NCBI GenBank assembly: GCA_050115015.1
Contig: JASFRI010000059.1
Location: 1-14,765, forward strand
Origin: JASFRI01 sp050115015
GTDB taxonomy: Bacteria; Acidobacteriota; Polarisedimenticolia; CBDVAL01
Direction: 5' to 3'
Length of the DNA stretch: 14,765 bases
The notes below the pieces were generated by a model that saw nothing but the letters and a program-made list of their open reading frames with translations, was not told the DNA's origin and did not search any database. Numbering within the stretch: the first letter of the stretch is position 1; the number at the start of each line of letters is the position of its first letter. The translations under genes were made by a program, and so were the position numbers. Shown here piece by piece: positions 5,773 to 14,765 of this stretch.

Positions 5773-7143
5773 ATGACCACAAGAACGAAGATCTTCATCG
5801 GCATCGGCGTCGCGGCGGTCCTCGGGATCGCGGCGTACTTCAACCTGCGCTCGGAGCGGATCGCGACGACGGACGTGGAGGTGGAGCCCATCAAGAGCCG
5901 CCGCATCGTCGCCATCGTGGAGGCCTCCGGCCAGATCGAGCCCTCGGTCTCCGTCGACATCTCCAGCGACGTGATCGGCCGGATCGTCGCCGTCGGCGCC
6001 GACGAGGGCGACATCGTCCACACCGGGGACTTCCTCATCCAGATCGATCCGACCCAGTACGAGCAGCGGGCGGCGCGGGCGGAGGCGGCGCTGGACTCGT
6101 CGGTCGCCCGCAAGGAGCAGGCGAAGGCCAACCTGGAGCGCGCCCAGCTGGAATTCGAGCGCCGGTCCGAGCTCTACCGCCAAAACCTGCTCCCCAAGGC
6201 CGACTACGATCAGGCGAAGGCCGATCTGGACGTCAACAAGGCCAACCTGACCGCCGCCGAGTACGACGTCAACCAGAACCGCGCCTCCGTGGAGGAGGCC
6301 CGCGACGCCCTGAACAAGTGCCGCATCCTGTCGCCGATGAACGGCATCGTGATCCGGAAGAACGCCGAGGTCGGCGAGACCGCCATCTCCGGCACCCTGA
6401 ACAACGCCGGGTCCCTCCTGATGACCATCGCGGACCTGTCGTCCATGGAGACCGAGGTCGAGGTGGACGAGACCGACGTGGTGAACATCCGGCTCGGCCA
6501 GGAGGCCACCATCGAGCTGGACGCCTTCCCGGACCGGAGTTTCGCCGGGAAGGTGATCCGCATCGCCAACAGCTCCGTCCAGGGGGCGTCGTCCGCCGGA
6601 CAGCCCCAGTCGGCCGCCAACTACAAGGTCACGGTGCGGCTGCTGGAGATGCCCGAGACCATACGTCCCGGCCTGTCGGCCACCGCGTCCATCACCACCG
6701 CCATCCGCGAGGACGCGCTCGGCGTGCCGATCCAGTCGTTGACCATCCGGGAGGTGCGGCCGGAGGAGGAGGAGGAGGACGAGTCCGGGGAGCCCGAGGA
6801 GGGGGTCGTCCTGGCCGACAGCCGCGAGACCGCCCCCGACGCCCGCGAGGTGCCGCCGCCGGAGGAGGGGCGCCCGGTCCCTGCGCCGGAGGAGGACGAG
6901 GAGGAGGATCCCGCCCGCTGGGAGAAGGAGGGGATCTTCGTCGTCCGGGACGGCAAGGCCGTGTTCGTCCCCGTGGACGTCGGGATCGCCGGCGAGAAGT
7001 TCTTCGAGGTCTCCGGGGAGATCCAGGACGGCGATGAGGTGGTCTCCGGGCCGTTCTCGGCGATCCGGAACCTCAAGGACGGTGATGCGGTGAAGATCAA
7101 GGACGGCGAGAAGGACGACGGGGCGGAGAGCGCCGCGGACTGA
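5773..7143 (+). CDS. HlyD/MacA-type periplasmic adaptor subunit
   Basis: This 456-residue membrane-fusion protein has one N-terminal helix (about 7-23), a biotinyl-lipoyl-like half domain (about 45-92), a coiled-coil hairpin rich in Ala, Glu, Lys and Gln (about 95-182), the second lipoyl half (LSPMNGIVIRKNAEVGE, 186-202), a beta-barrel (about 225-310) and a membrane-proximal domain (about 385-442). This is the MacA order. Such adaptors link an inner-membrane ABC permease to an outer-membrane channel or deliver substrate to it. The odd part is an acidic, proline-rich insertion (about 329-382) between the barrel and the last domain, where MacA proteins have a short link. The stop is two bases before the first permease gene, so translation is probably coupled. 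Upstream AGGG is a modest ribosome binding site. Confidence 0.88.
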   Translation: MTTRTKIFIGIGVAAVLGIAAYFNLRSERIATTDVEVEPIKSRRIVAIVEASGQIEPSVSVDISSDVIGRIVAVGADEGDIVHTGDFLIQIDPTQYEQRAARAEAALDSSVARKEQAKANLERAQLEFERRSELYRQNLLPKADYDQAKADLDVNKANLTAAEYDVNQNRASVEEARDALNKCRILSPMNGIVIRKNAEVGETAISGTLNNAGSLLMTIADLSSMETEVEVDETDVVNIRLGQEATIELDAFPDRSFAGKVIRIANSSVQGASSAGQPQSAANYKVTVRLLEMPETIRPGLSATASITTAIREDALGVPIQSLTIREVRPEEEEEDESGEPEEGVVLADSRETAPDAREVPPPEEGRPVPAPEEDEEEDPARWEKEGIFVVRDGKAVFVPVDVGIAGEKFFEVSGEIQDGDEVVSGPFSAIRNLKDGDAVKIKDGEKDDGAESAAD

Positions 7144-7145
7144 GC

Positions 7146-8372
7146 ATGCTGCTCCTCGACGGCATCCGCCAGGCGCTCCGGTCGATCGCGGCCCACAAGC
7201 TGCGCACGTTCCTCACGCTGCTCGCCAACGTGGTGGCCGTCTCCTCGGTGATCGCCATCGTCTCGATCCTCGGCGGCATGGACAGCTACATGAAGGAGAC
7301 CGTCGCCGGACAGGGCAGCGGCATCGTCACCCTGACGCGAGTCGACCAGCTGAAGATCCTCGGAAGCCTGGACGAGTTCCTGGAGTCGCTCCGGAACCCG
7401 CGGATCACTTTGCGCGACGTCGACTACCTGCGGGACAACCTGGTCCTGGCGGACGAGATCGATGCCCAGCTGAGCACCTCCGACCGGGTCACGTACCGGG
7501 AGCGCTACATCGACGGCATCCAGCTCTACGGCCGCTATGCGACGTATCCATCCTTCGGGAAGATGGACATCGCCGAGGGGCGCCATTTCACCCACGTGGA
7601 GGTGCAGGCGAAGTCGCCGGTGGTGGTCATCGGACCGGAGATCGCCGAGGCCCTCTGGCCGGACCAGGATCCCCTGGGGAGGTCCCTCAAGATCGGCCGC
7701 CGGCATTTCCGGGTGGTGGGGGTGCTCGCCGACCAGCCCTCCGTGCTCGGGCGGAGCCAGAACCGGCGGCTCTTCATCCCCATCACGACGTACCAGAAGA
7801 TCTACGGCACGAGGGACTCGATCGACGTGCTGATCAAGGTCGGAGACATCGACCGCATCCAGGATGCCGTCAGCGAGATCACGACGGTGATGCGGATCCG
7901 CCACAGCCTGCGCCCCCGGGAGCGCAACGACTTCGAGGTCACGACCTCCGCGGGCCTGGTGTCGCTGTGGGAGAGCATCTCCCAGACCATCTTCATGTCC
8001 CTCATCGGCATCAGCGCCATCTCGCTGGTCATCGGCGGCATCATCATCATGAACATCATGCTCGTCTCGGTGACGGAACGCATCCGCGAGATCGGCCTTC
8101 GCAAGGCGCTGGGGGCCAAGCGCAGCTCGATCCTGTGGCAGATCCTGGTGGAGTCGATGACCCTGTCGTCCACGGGAGGGCTGATCGGCATCGCCGCGGG
8201 GTTCATCGTCGCGTCCATCGTGGGCGCCTTCACGCCGCTTCCCTACACGATCGCCCCCTGGGCCATCGTCGCCGGGATGCTGGTCACCGTCGGCACCGGG
8301 GTCTTCTTCGGCATCTACCCTGCGAGCCAGGCCGCGCGCCTGGACCCCATCGAGGCCCTGCGGCATGAATAG
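7146..8372 (+). CDS. MacB/FtsX-type ABC transporter permease (first copy)
   Basis: This 408-residue protein has one N-terminal helix (about 21-43), a large periplasmic MacB-type core domain (about 50-275) and three C-terminal helices (about 281-308, 335-362, 368-392). SVTERIREIGLRKALGAK (308-325) is the conserved cytoplasmic coupling segment that contacts an ABC ATPase. YPASQAARLDPIEALR at the C-terminus is typical of the family. Unlike MacB, there is no fused N-terminal ATPase. By family knowledge these act as mechanotransmission complexes that drive periplasmic substrates outward. The stop codon overlaps the start of the second permease by eight bases. Confidence 0.9.
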   Translation: MLLLDGIRQALRSIAAHKLRTFLTLLANVVAVSSVIAIVSILGGMDSYMKETVAGQGSGIVTLTRVDQLKILGSLDEFLESLRNPRITLRDVDYLRDNLVLADEIDAQLSTSDRVTYRERYIDGIQLYGRYATYPSFGKMDIAEGRHFTHVEVQAKSPVVVIGPEIAEALWPDQDPLGRSLKIGRRHFRVVGVLADQPSVLGRSQNRRLFIPITTYQKIYGTRDSIDVLIKVGDIDRIQDAVSEITTVMRIRHSLRPRERNDFEVTTSAGLVSLWESISQTIFMSLIGISAISLVIGGIIIMNIMLVSVTERIREIGLRKALGAKRSSILWQILVESMTLSSTGGLIGIAAGFIVASIVGAFTPLPYTIAPWAIVAGMLVTVGTGVFFGIYPASQAARLDPIEALRHE

Positions 8373-9609
8373 GCGGTCCCTGACCACGAAGCTCGTGGAG
8401 AGCATGCGCATGGCGCTGAACACGGTGCGCAGCCACAAGATGCGCTCCGGGCTCGTCATCCTCGGGGTCGGGATCGGGGTGACCACCCTCATGGGCATGG
8501 TCACGATCCTCTTCGGACTGGGGGAGAAGTTCTCGCAGGACCTGCGGTCTTCGGACAACGTCGTGCTCAACGTGGCGAAGTTCAACTTCCTGGTGGGGGG
8601 GGATCCGCGCCAGTATCGTCACCGTCCGGATCTCACGCCGCAGGACCTGGAGGCCATCCGGACCGAGATCCCGTCGATCCGGCTGGCGGATTTCCAGCAG
8701 CAGCCGCAGTGGCGGACGATCCTGGGCTACGAGGGGGAGAAGACCGGCATCGTGGCGGTGATCGGCGGTTCCAGCCACTTCCCGCTGGTGTACACCATCG
8801 AGATCGAGCTGGGGCGGATGTTCACGTCCCAGGAGGTGCACCGGGGGGCCCGGGTCGTGGTGCTGGGCTCCGGGCCGCGGCAGGACCTGTTCCCGAACGT
8901 GGACCCCATCGGCAAACGCATCCGCATCCGCGGCGAGGCGTTCACGGTGGTCGGGGTGTTCCAGCCCCGCCACCACCTGTTCGGCCGCCTCGCGGACAAC
9001 TACGCCATCGTGCCCTACACCACCTTCCGAAGGAACTGGGGCCAGGATACCGACCAGGTCAACATCGCCGCCGTCCCGCGTGTCGGGGCCTCGGTGGAGG
9101 ATGTCCAGGACGACATCACCGCCCTGATGCGCCAGCGCCACGGCCTTCGTCCGGGGGACGACGACGATTTCGCGGTGATCCCCGCCGATGCCATCGAGGA
9201 GTTCGTCAGCCAGGTCACCGGCCCCATCGGTCTCGTCCTCGCGGTGATCGCGTCCATCGGATTGATGGTGGGCGGGATCGGCGTGATGGCGATCATGCTG
9301 GTCTCGGTCACCGAGCGCACCCGCGAGATCGGCATCCGCAAGGCGCTCGGGGCCAACCGGATGGACATCCTCTACCAGTTCCTGATCGAGGCGGCGACCC
9401 TCACCGGTATCGGCGGCCTGGCCGGGATCGTCGCCGGCGTGGCGATCGCCGAGCTCATCGGCCGGCTGATCCACCTCCCCGCCGACGTCCCGGTGAGCTG
9501 GACGCTCCTGGCGGTGCTGTTCTCCGCGGGGATCGGGATCGTCTTCGGGCTCTACCCGGCCCAGCGCGCCGCCCGGCTGGACCCGGTGGAGGCCATGCGA
9601 AACGAGTAG
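8365..9609 (+). CDS. MacB/FtsX-type ABC transporter permease (second copy)
   Basis: This 414-residue protein has the same layout as the preceding gene: helix at about 28-52, periplasmic core about 55-280, helices at about 286-313, 340-367 and 377-398, coupling segment SVTERTREIGIRKALGAN (314-331) and C-terminal YPAQRAARLDPVEAMR. The two copies are clearly paralogous, but their periplasmic domains differ strongly, so they probably form a heterodimer. The ATG lies within the end of the first permease gene (ATGAATAG overlap), a sign of translational coupling. No ATPase gene is adjacent. Confidence 0.9.
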   Translation: MNRRSLTTKLVESMRMALNTVRSHKMRSGLVILGVGIGVTTLMGMVTILFGLGEKFSQDLRSSDNVVLNVAKFNFLVGGDPRQYRHRPDLTPQDLEAIRTEIPSIRLADFQQQPQWRTILGYEGEKTGIVAVIGGSSHFPLVYTIEIELGRMFTSQEVHRGARVVVLGSGPRQDLFPNVDPIGKRIRIRGEAFTVVGVFQPRHHLFGRLADNYAIVPYTTFRRNWGQDTDQVNIAAVPRVGASVEDVQDDITALMRQRHGLRPGDDDDFAVIPADAIEEFVSQVTGPIGLVLAVIASIGLMVGGIGVMAIMLVSVTERTREIGIRKALGANRMDILYQFLIEAATLTGIGGLAGIVAGVAIAELIGRLIHLPADVPVSWTLLAVLFSAGIGIVFGLYPAQRAARLDPVEAMRNE

Positions 9610-9613
9610 CCGC

Positions 9614-10657
9614 TTGCGAGGGCGGGGCACCCCCGACAACCCGGCGAACCGCTACGAGCCCCTGCACCTCGAGCCGGACCCGCCGGAACCCGGTGAGGAG
9701 GCGCCCCGGGAGCCGACCCGGTTCTACCGCGACGCCAGCCGCAGCATCCTCGCGGAGAACGACAGCCCGGATGTCCCCTTCCGTTTCAGCGTCAACCCGT
9801 ACCGGGGCTGCGAGCACGGCTGTGCTTACTGCTACGCCCGTCCCTCCCACGAGTACCTGGGCTTCAGCGCCGGGCTCGACTTCGAGACTCGCATCCTCGT
9901 CAAGGACCGGGCGCCGGAGCTGCTGCGGCGGGCCCTGTCCCGCCGCGCATGGGTTCCGGAGGTGATCGCGCTGTCCGGCAACACGGATCCCTACCAGCCG
10001 GTCGAACGGCGGCTCGGGCTGACCCGGAGCTGCCTGGAGGTCCTCCGGGACTTCCGCAACCCGGCGGGGATCATCACGAAGAACGTGCTCGTGCGGCGCG
10101 ACATCGACGTGCTCGCGGAGCTCGCCTCGTGGGACGCCGCCCGCGTTCACATCTCGATCACCACGCTGGACCGGGCCCTGGCCGCGCGGCTGGAACCCCG
10201 GGCCGCGGCACCGGAGCAGCGGCTGGCCGCCGTCGAGGCCCTGGCGGTCGCAGGCATCCCGGTGAACGTCCTCGTCGCGCCCCTGATCCCGGGGTTGACC
10301 GACCACGAGGTGCCCGCGATCCTGGAGCGGGCCGCGGCGGCGGGAGCCCGGGCGGCCTCCTACATCCTGCTGCGGCTCGCCCCACCGGTGGACGCCCTCT
10401 TCGACGCCTGGCTCGCCCGGCACCTGCCGGAGCGCCGCAAGAAGATCCTGGGTCGGATCCGTGACACCCGCGGGGGTCGGATCTCGGACGCCCGCTTCGG
10501 GTCGCGGATGCGAGGCGAGGGCGCGTACGCGGCACACCTGGCCGGGCTGTTCCAGGGCGCCCGGAGGCGCCACGGGCTGGAGGAGCGCCTCCCCCCGGCA
10601 TCCGCCGCCGCCTTCCGCCCCGAATCGCCGCCAGACGGGCAGGCAGCGCTCTTCTGA
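9614..10657 (+). CDS. PA0069-family radical SAM protein
   Basis: This 347-residue protein opens with RGRGTPDNPANRYEP, the usual N-terminus of the PA0069/Rv2578c radical SAM group. It carries the cluster motif CEHGCAYC (Cys66, Cys70, Cys73), where CX3CX2C binds the 4Fe-4S cluster. SGNTDPYQPVE (125-135) and TKNVLVRRDID (about 156-166) are further family hallmarks. The family is distantly related to spore photoproduct lyase, but its substrate is unknown. The start is TTG at 9614, four bases after the permease stop. There is no in-frame ATG or GTG nearby and the family N-terminus fits TTG, so this start is preferred despite a weak ribosome binding site. Its placement behind the exporter genes suggests co-transcription without showing shared function. 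Confidence 0.85.
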   Translation: MRGRGTPDNPANRYEPLHLEPDPPEPGEEAPREPTRFYRDASRSILAENDSPDVPFRFSVNPYRGCEHGCAYCYARPSHEYLGFSAGLDFETRILVKDRAPELLRRALSRRAWVPEVIALSGNTDPYQPVERRLGLTRSCLEVLRDFRNPAGIITKNVLVRRDIDVLAELASWDAARVHISITTLDRALAARLEPRAAAPEQRLAAVEALAVAGIPVNVLVAPLIPGLTDHEVPAILERAAAAGARAASYILLRLAPPVDALFDAWLARHLPERRKKILGRIRDTRGGRISDARFGSRMRGEGAYAAHLAGLFQGARRRHGLEERLPPASAAAFRPESPPDGQAALF

Positions 10658-10799
10658 GCCGTGGCGAGCGGTGGCGCGCGCCGTCCGGCGACCCTACATT
10701 GGCCTCCCAGACATCCGGAAGGCCCCGGGCTCGAAGTGCTTCACCGGCGGGAGTCCTGCGCCTCCGGCGTCTCGCGGCCCGTGCCGCCGGGAGGAGCCG

Positions 10800-11285
10800 A
10801 TGCTCCGGTGCAAGCCCGCCGAGGAGAGCTTCAAGAAGGCCCTGCTGGCCTTCCAGAACCGCAAGCCCAAGGAGGCCCTGGCCCTGTTCGAGGCCGCGGT
10901 CACCCTCGATTCCCGCTCCCAGACCGACGGCCCGGTGGACCCGCGGTACCGCTCCTACTACGGCCTCTGCCTGGCGATGCAGGGGGGAAAGGTCCGGGAG
11001 GGGCTGACCCTCTGCCGCAAGGCCGCGGAGCAGGAGTTCTACAATCACAGCATCTGGATGAACCTGGGCCGGGTGGAGTTGGAGGCGGGGAACCGCGCGG
11101 AGGCGCACGCGGCCTTCCGGCGCGGGTTCCACCTCGCCCCCGCGGCGGAGCGCAAGGCGTTCCGGAGGATGCTGGAGATCGCCGGGATGCGGCGGAAGCC
11201 GTTCTTCTCCTTCCTCCCCCGGAGCCACCCCCTCAACCGGTTCATCGGCCGGCTGACCTGGCGCAAGCGCCGGGAGGGGAAGTAG
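10800..11285 (+). CDS. Small TPR-repeat protein
   Basis: This 161-residue protein contains TPR-like helical pairs: residues 7-36 (AEESFKKALLAFQNRKPKEA and on), 50-80 and 84-113 (IWMNLGRVELEAGNRAEAHA and on). A basic tail follows (FLPRSHPLNRFIGRLTWRKRR, 138-158). TPR repeats mediate protein-protein contacts; no enzymatic motif is visible. The start is chosen at ATG 10800 because GGGAGGAG lies directly upstream; the open frame extends further 5' but overlaps the radical SAM gene in another frame. It is separated from that gene by 142 bases in which no confident promoter is seen. It ends nine bases before the convergent mqnE stop. Confidence 0.75.
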   Translation: MLRCKPAEESFKKALLAFQNRKPKEALALFEAAVTLDSRSQTDGPVDPRYRSYYGLCLAMQGGKVREGLTLCRKAAEQEFYNHSIWMNLGRVELEAGNRAEAHAAFRRGFHLAPAAERKAFRRMLEIAGMRRKPFFSFLPRSHPLNRFIGRLTWRKRREGK

Positions 11286-11294
11286 GCAGGCGCC

Positions 11295-12431
<1,137 letters not shown>

Positions 12432-12484
12432 CCTGTCTCCTCAGGTGTGTCCGGAACGCCTTCCCTCGGCGGACCGGTGGAGGA

Positions 12485-13642
12485 TTATGCCACAGGCCCG
12501 CCGGGGCTGCCCGCGGACGACGACCCGGTGAAGCGATCCGGCCGGAACGCCGAGGGATCCTGGGGTGGCCCCGTCCCGGCGACGAGCCCCGCGACCCACT
12601 CCGCGGTGGCCGGGGCGAGCAGCACGCCGTTCGCCCCGTGGCCCGTCGCCCAGATCAACGCCTCGTGCTCCGGGTCGATCCCCAGGATCGGCAGGCCGTC
12701 GGGCGTGAAGGGCCGCAGGCCGGCCCAGGCGGTGCCGAAGGGGCGATCCGCCAGGCCCGGGACCAGGGCGCCGGCCATCGCCGCGATGACCGCCACCCCC
12801 GCCAGCGTGGGCCGGGGATCCCGCTCGCCGGCCTCCTGGGTGCTGCCGGCGAGGACCCGGCCCCCCGGCCGCGGCACGACATAGCCGTCCGGCGAGAGGA
12901 TCGGCCGCCGGACCCGCCCCCGGGCCTCCTCCAGCGTCAGGATCTGGCCTCGCACGGGCTCCAGCGGCAGCGGCGGCCGCCCCGGCGGCGCGAGCTCGCC
13001 GGAGCGCCAGCCCGCGGCGATCACCACCCGACCGGCCTCGCGCCGCTCACCGTCGGCGACGACGCCGCGGACCTTCCCCCCCCCGAGCCAGAGCCTGGCC
13101 ACCGGGGCGGCGGTCTCGGTGCGTGCCCCCGCCAGCCGGGCGCTTCGCCCCAGGGCACGGCAGAGCCTGCGGGCGTCCAGGTGACCGTCACGGAGGTGGT
13201 GGGCTCCCCCGTAGAGTCCTGGACGAAGGCCGGGCTCGAGGTCCAGGACCTCTGCCGCCGTCAGCCAGCGGGCGGGAAGCCCCACCGCCGCTCGGATCTG
13301 CAGCCGCTGCTCCAGGTCCCGGGCGCGCTCCTCGTCCGGTGCCACCTCGAGGATGCCGTCGCGGTCGCGCTGGACGTCGATCCCCGACTCCTCCAGGAGG
13401 GCGCCGGCGAGGCCGTCGTGCAGCTCCAGGCTGCGGGCGGCAAGCCGCAGGAAGGCCCGCTGCCCCGCACCGGACTGCCGCACGAGGTGCGGTGAGAGCA
13501 TTCCCGCCGCCGCCCAGGAGGCGCCGGCTCCGGGACGGGTGCGGTCCAGGACGACGACGTCGAGTCCCCGGGACGCCAGGTCCCGGGCGACGGCGAGCCC
13601 GATGACGCCGGCGCCGACGATGAGGACATCCGGGCGGGACAC
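12485..13642 (-). CDS. thiO: ThiO-like FAD-dependent glycine/D-amino-acid oxidase
   Basis: This 385-residue flavoprotein of the DAO family starts with a Rossmann motif (GAGVIG, 10-15), Asp33 at the end of the second strand for the FAD ribose, and the ThiO-like ASWAAAGMLSPH (41-52). Near the C-terminus it has AGLRPFTPDGLPILG, with the substrate-carboxylate arginine expected in GLRP, and ATGHGANGVLLAPAT. In characterised glycine oxidases the latter segment reads H-x-RNG; here the arginine is replaced by alanine. ThiO oxidises glycine to iminoglycine for the thiazole of thiamine, but no thiG or thiS is nearby, so another amine substrate is possible. The start is GTG 13642, with GAGGTG five bases upstream. 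It shares a promoter with mqnE. Confidence 0.75.
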   Translation of the reverse strand: MSRPDVLIVGAGVIGLAVARDLASRGLDVVVLDRTRPGAGASWAAAGMLSPHLVRQSGAGQRAFLRLAARSLELHDGLAGALLEESGIDVQRDRDGILEVAPDEERARDLEQRLQIRAAVGLPARWLTAAEVLDLEPGLRPGLYGGAHHLRDGHLDARRLCRALGRSARLAGARTETAAPVARLWLGGGKVRGVVADGERREAGRVVIAAGWRSGELAPPGRPPLPLEPVRGQILTLEEARGRVRRPILSPDGYVVPRPGGRVLAGSTQEAGERDPRPTLAGVAVIAAMAGALVPGLADRPFGTAWAGLRPFTPDGLPILGIDPEHEALIWATGHGANGVLLAPATAEWVAGLVAGTGPPQDPSAFRPDRFTGSSSAGSPGGPVA

Positions 13643-13697
13643 GGATCCACCTCGCGGAAAAGGGGGCCCGCGCCGGGAGACGGCGCGGTGGAGAAGG

Positions 13698-13727
13698 ATC
13701 CTACGGCCGGACCTGCGTGGAGGTCAA
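13698..13727 (-). promoter_or_regulatory. Sigma-70 promoter for the thiO-like/mqnE pair
   Basis: The minus strand has TTGACC (13727-13722), an 18-base spacer and TAGGAT (13703-13698). Start of transcription would be near 13691, about 50 bases before GTG 13642. The -35 box overlaps the stop codon of the upstream PilZ gene. This is the best sigma-70 match I see in the window. Confidence 0.5.
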
Positions 13728-14765
13728 CGGCCGGGGGCTGCGGACGGAAGACGGATCAGCCCCCGCTGGTGCAACGTCCCGAGAATGCGGTAGGCGTCCA
13801 GGTCGTTGCGGCCCAGGCGGTCGAGGCTCTGCGCCACGGTGGGACAGGTCGGGAGGGTCTCCAGGAACGGCCGCAACGTCTGTGGCACGGCTTCGAGCCG
13901 GACCGCCTGCCAGCGGGGCCCCGGGGCGATCCGCCGCGAGCCCGGCAGTCGCTGGCGCCAGGCGGCGAGGCGGGCGCGGATCTGCAGCCCCTCGCGGACC
14001 AGCTGCGCCCCGCGCCGCTCCAGGTCGCCTCCCTCCGGGACCGCCCGGCGGCGGTATTCGAAGTCCCCCTGCTCCCAGGTCATCATCCGGAACAGGGCGC
14101 GCTCGCCGTGCACCCCCGCCTCCGGCAGCTCGGCCCGCAGGATCCGCGAATCCCGGAATTCGATCCGTCCGGCACCGTCCCGCGCCCGCAGGACGAGCTC
14201 CCCGGACCGATCGGTGCCGCAGAACAGGTGGATGATCCCCTCCACGCCGGCATCCTGCAGCCGGCCGCGCACCTCCGCCGCGGTGTGAGCGCGCCGTCGG
14301 AGGTCGACGTATCCGACGAAACGCTCCAGGTTCCGGCGCTCGCGCACGTCCATCGACCGGAAACGGATCCCCATCCCGATGCCGGGGCCCCTGCCGTCGA
14401 GGATCACCGGATCCCGGACCACCTCGGCGGGAACGAGCAGCTCGCGCCCGTCCGGCGGCCGGACGAACACCAGGTCCAGCGCCGTTCCCACCGGATACGG
14501 CTCATCGGTCCGGAGGAACGCACCGCCGTTGCTGATATCCCGGGTCAGTCCCTGCTCGAACGCCTTCCGGCCGCGGTAGCGGACCCGGAGCCTGGCGGGG
14601 ATCCGGACCGCGCCCCGCTGCTCCGGCGGGCGCAGCAGCTCGTCGTTCTGGTGCGCCCGGATCGCCGCCCGCGCGCGCCGCGCGGCCTCCAGGTCGAACT
14701 CGTGGAGATGCAGTCCGACCCCCCCCGGCCGTCCGGACGACGGGTCGACGGTATAGCTGACCTCG
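13724..14765 (-). CDS. Tandem PilZ - DUF4388 (PATAN) protein, N-terminus beyond window
   Basis: 346 residues are visible, open at the right edge. Residues about 1-35 look like the end of one PilZ domain (GVGLHLHEFD). Residues 48-155 form a full PilZ domain with the c-di-GMP motifs RIPAR (54-58, RxxxR) and DISNGG (76-81, DxSxxG), ending in GMGIRFRSMD. About 162-238 resembles DUF4388/PATAN, with GRIEFRDSRILRAEL followed by GERALFRMMTWEQGDFEYR. The C-terminus (about 300-342) has a winged-helix-like segment (LDAYRILGTLHQRGLIRL) often seen behind DUF4388. The protein probably couples c-di-GMP to a protein-interaction output, for example in motility or surface behaviour. The true start is outside the window, so an internal GTG at 14491 should not be taken as the start; it would remove the PilZ signature residues. 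Confidence 0.82.
   Translation of the reverse strand, partial: EVSYTVDPSSGRPGGVGLHLHEFDLEAARRARAAIRAHQNDELLRPPEQRGAVRIPARLRVRYRGRKAFEQGLTRDISNGGAFLRTDEPYPVGTALDLVFVRPPDGRELLVPAEVVRDPVILDGRGPGIGMGIRFRSMDVRERRNLERFVGYVDLRRRAHTAAEVRGRLQDAGVEGIIHLFCGTDRSGELVLRARDGAGRIEFRDSRILRAELPEAGVHGERALFRMMTWEQGDFEYRRRAVPEGGDLERRGAQLVREGLQIRARLAAWRQRLPGSRRIAPGPRWQAVRLEAVPQTLRPFLETLPTCPTVAQSLDRLGRNDLDAYRILGTLHQRGLIRLPSAAPGR

Noticed and set aside
6621..8585. 654-residue minus-strand frame opposite the adaptor and first permease
   Set aside because: It crosses two well-supported plus-strand genes and has a biased Asp/His/Arg composition without domains.
8365..9609. Duplication of the permease genes as a recent tandem repeat
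   Set aside because: The two proteins share fold and coupling motif but their periplasmic domains differ widely, so this is an old paralogous pair and not a recent duplication.
10695..10700. TACATT as a -10 box for the TPR gene
   Set aside because: The sequence 16-18 bases upstream is plain GC-rich DNA with no -35 resemblance, so support is too weak.

Overview
The window is very GC-rich chromosomal DNA from a bacterium that makes menaquinone by the futalosine route (mqnE) and has a multiheme-cytochrome respiratory branch, a globin-coupled sensor and PilZ/DUF4388 proteins. High GC, tandem PilZ plus DUF4388, MacA/MacB-type exporters and c-type multiheme cytochromes fit a Gram-negative, anaerobic or facultative lineage such as Acidobacteriota, Desulfobacterota/Myxococcota or a related uncultured phylum. 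The sequence alone does not fix the phylum. I see no tRNA, rRNA, CRISPR array, insertion sequence or sign of recent transfer. All genes share the same high-GC coding style.

Left third (1-4145, all minus strand): a respiratory block. In transcription order it holds a 629-residue protein that fuses an 11-heme periplasmic cytochrome c domain to a five-helix cytochrome b-like membrane domain, then a 468-residue NapC/NirT-family cytochrome with six haem motifs. After a 266-base gap comes the start of a globin-coupled sensor whose output domain lies beyond the left edge. A near-perfect sigma-54 (-24/-12) element lies upstream of the sensor. A weaker sigma-54-like element, with an upstream imperfect palindrome, lies in front of the cytochrome pair. 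My inference is a low-potential menaquinol oxidation module feeding electrons to periplasmic or extracellular acceptors, next to an oxygen- or redox-gas-responsive regulator.

Middle (4420-11285, plus strand): a small GAF protein resembling free methionine-(R)-sulfoxide reductase; then a tightly packed run of a Yip1-family membrane protein, a MacA/HlyD-type adaptor with an unusual acidic insertion, and two MacB/FtsX-type permeases. No ABC ATPase is present. A PA0069-family radical SAM protein follows four bases later, then a small TPR protein with its own strong ribosome binding site.

Right (11295-14765, minus strand): mqnE (aminofutalosine synthase) behind a ThiO-like FAD oxidase, with a good sigma-70 promoter in front of the oxidase. 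This promoter overlaps the end of a PilZ-PilZ-DUF4388 protein that enters from the right edge. mqnE fits with the left block because menaquinol is the expected electron donor to both cytochromes.
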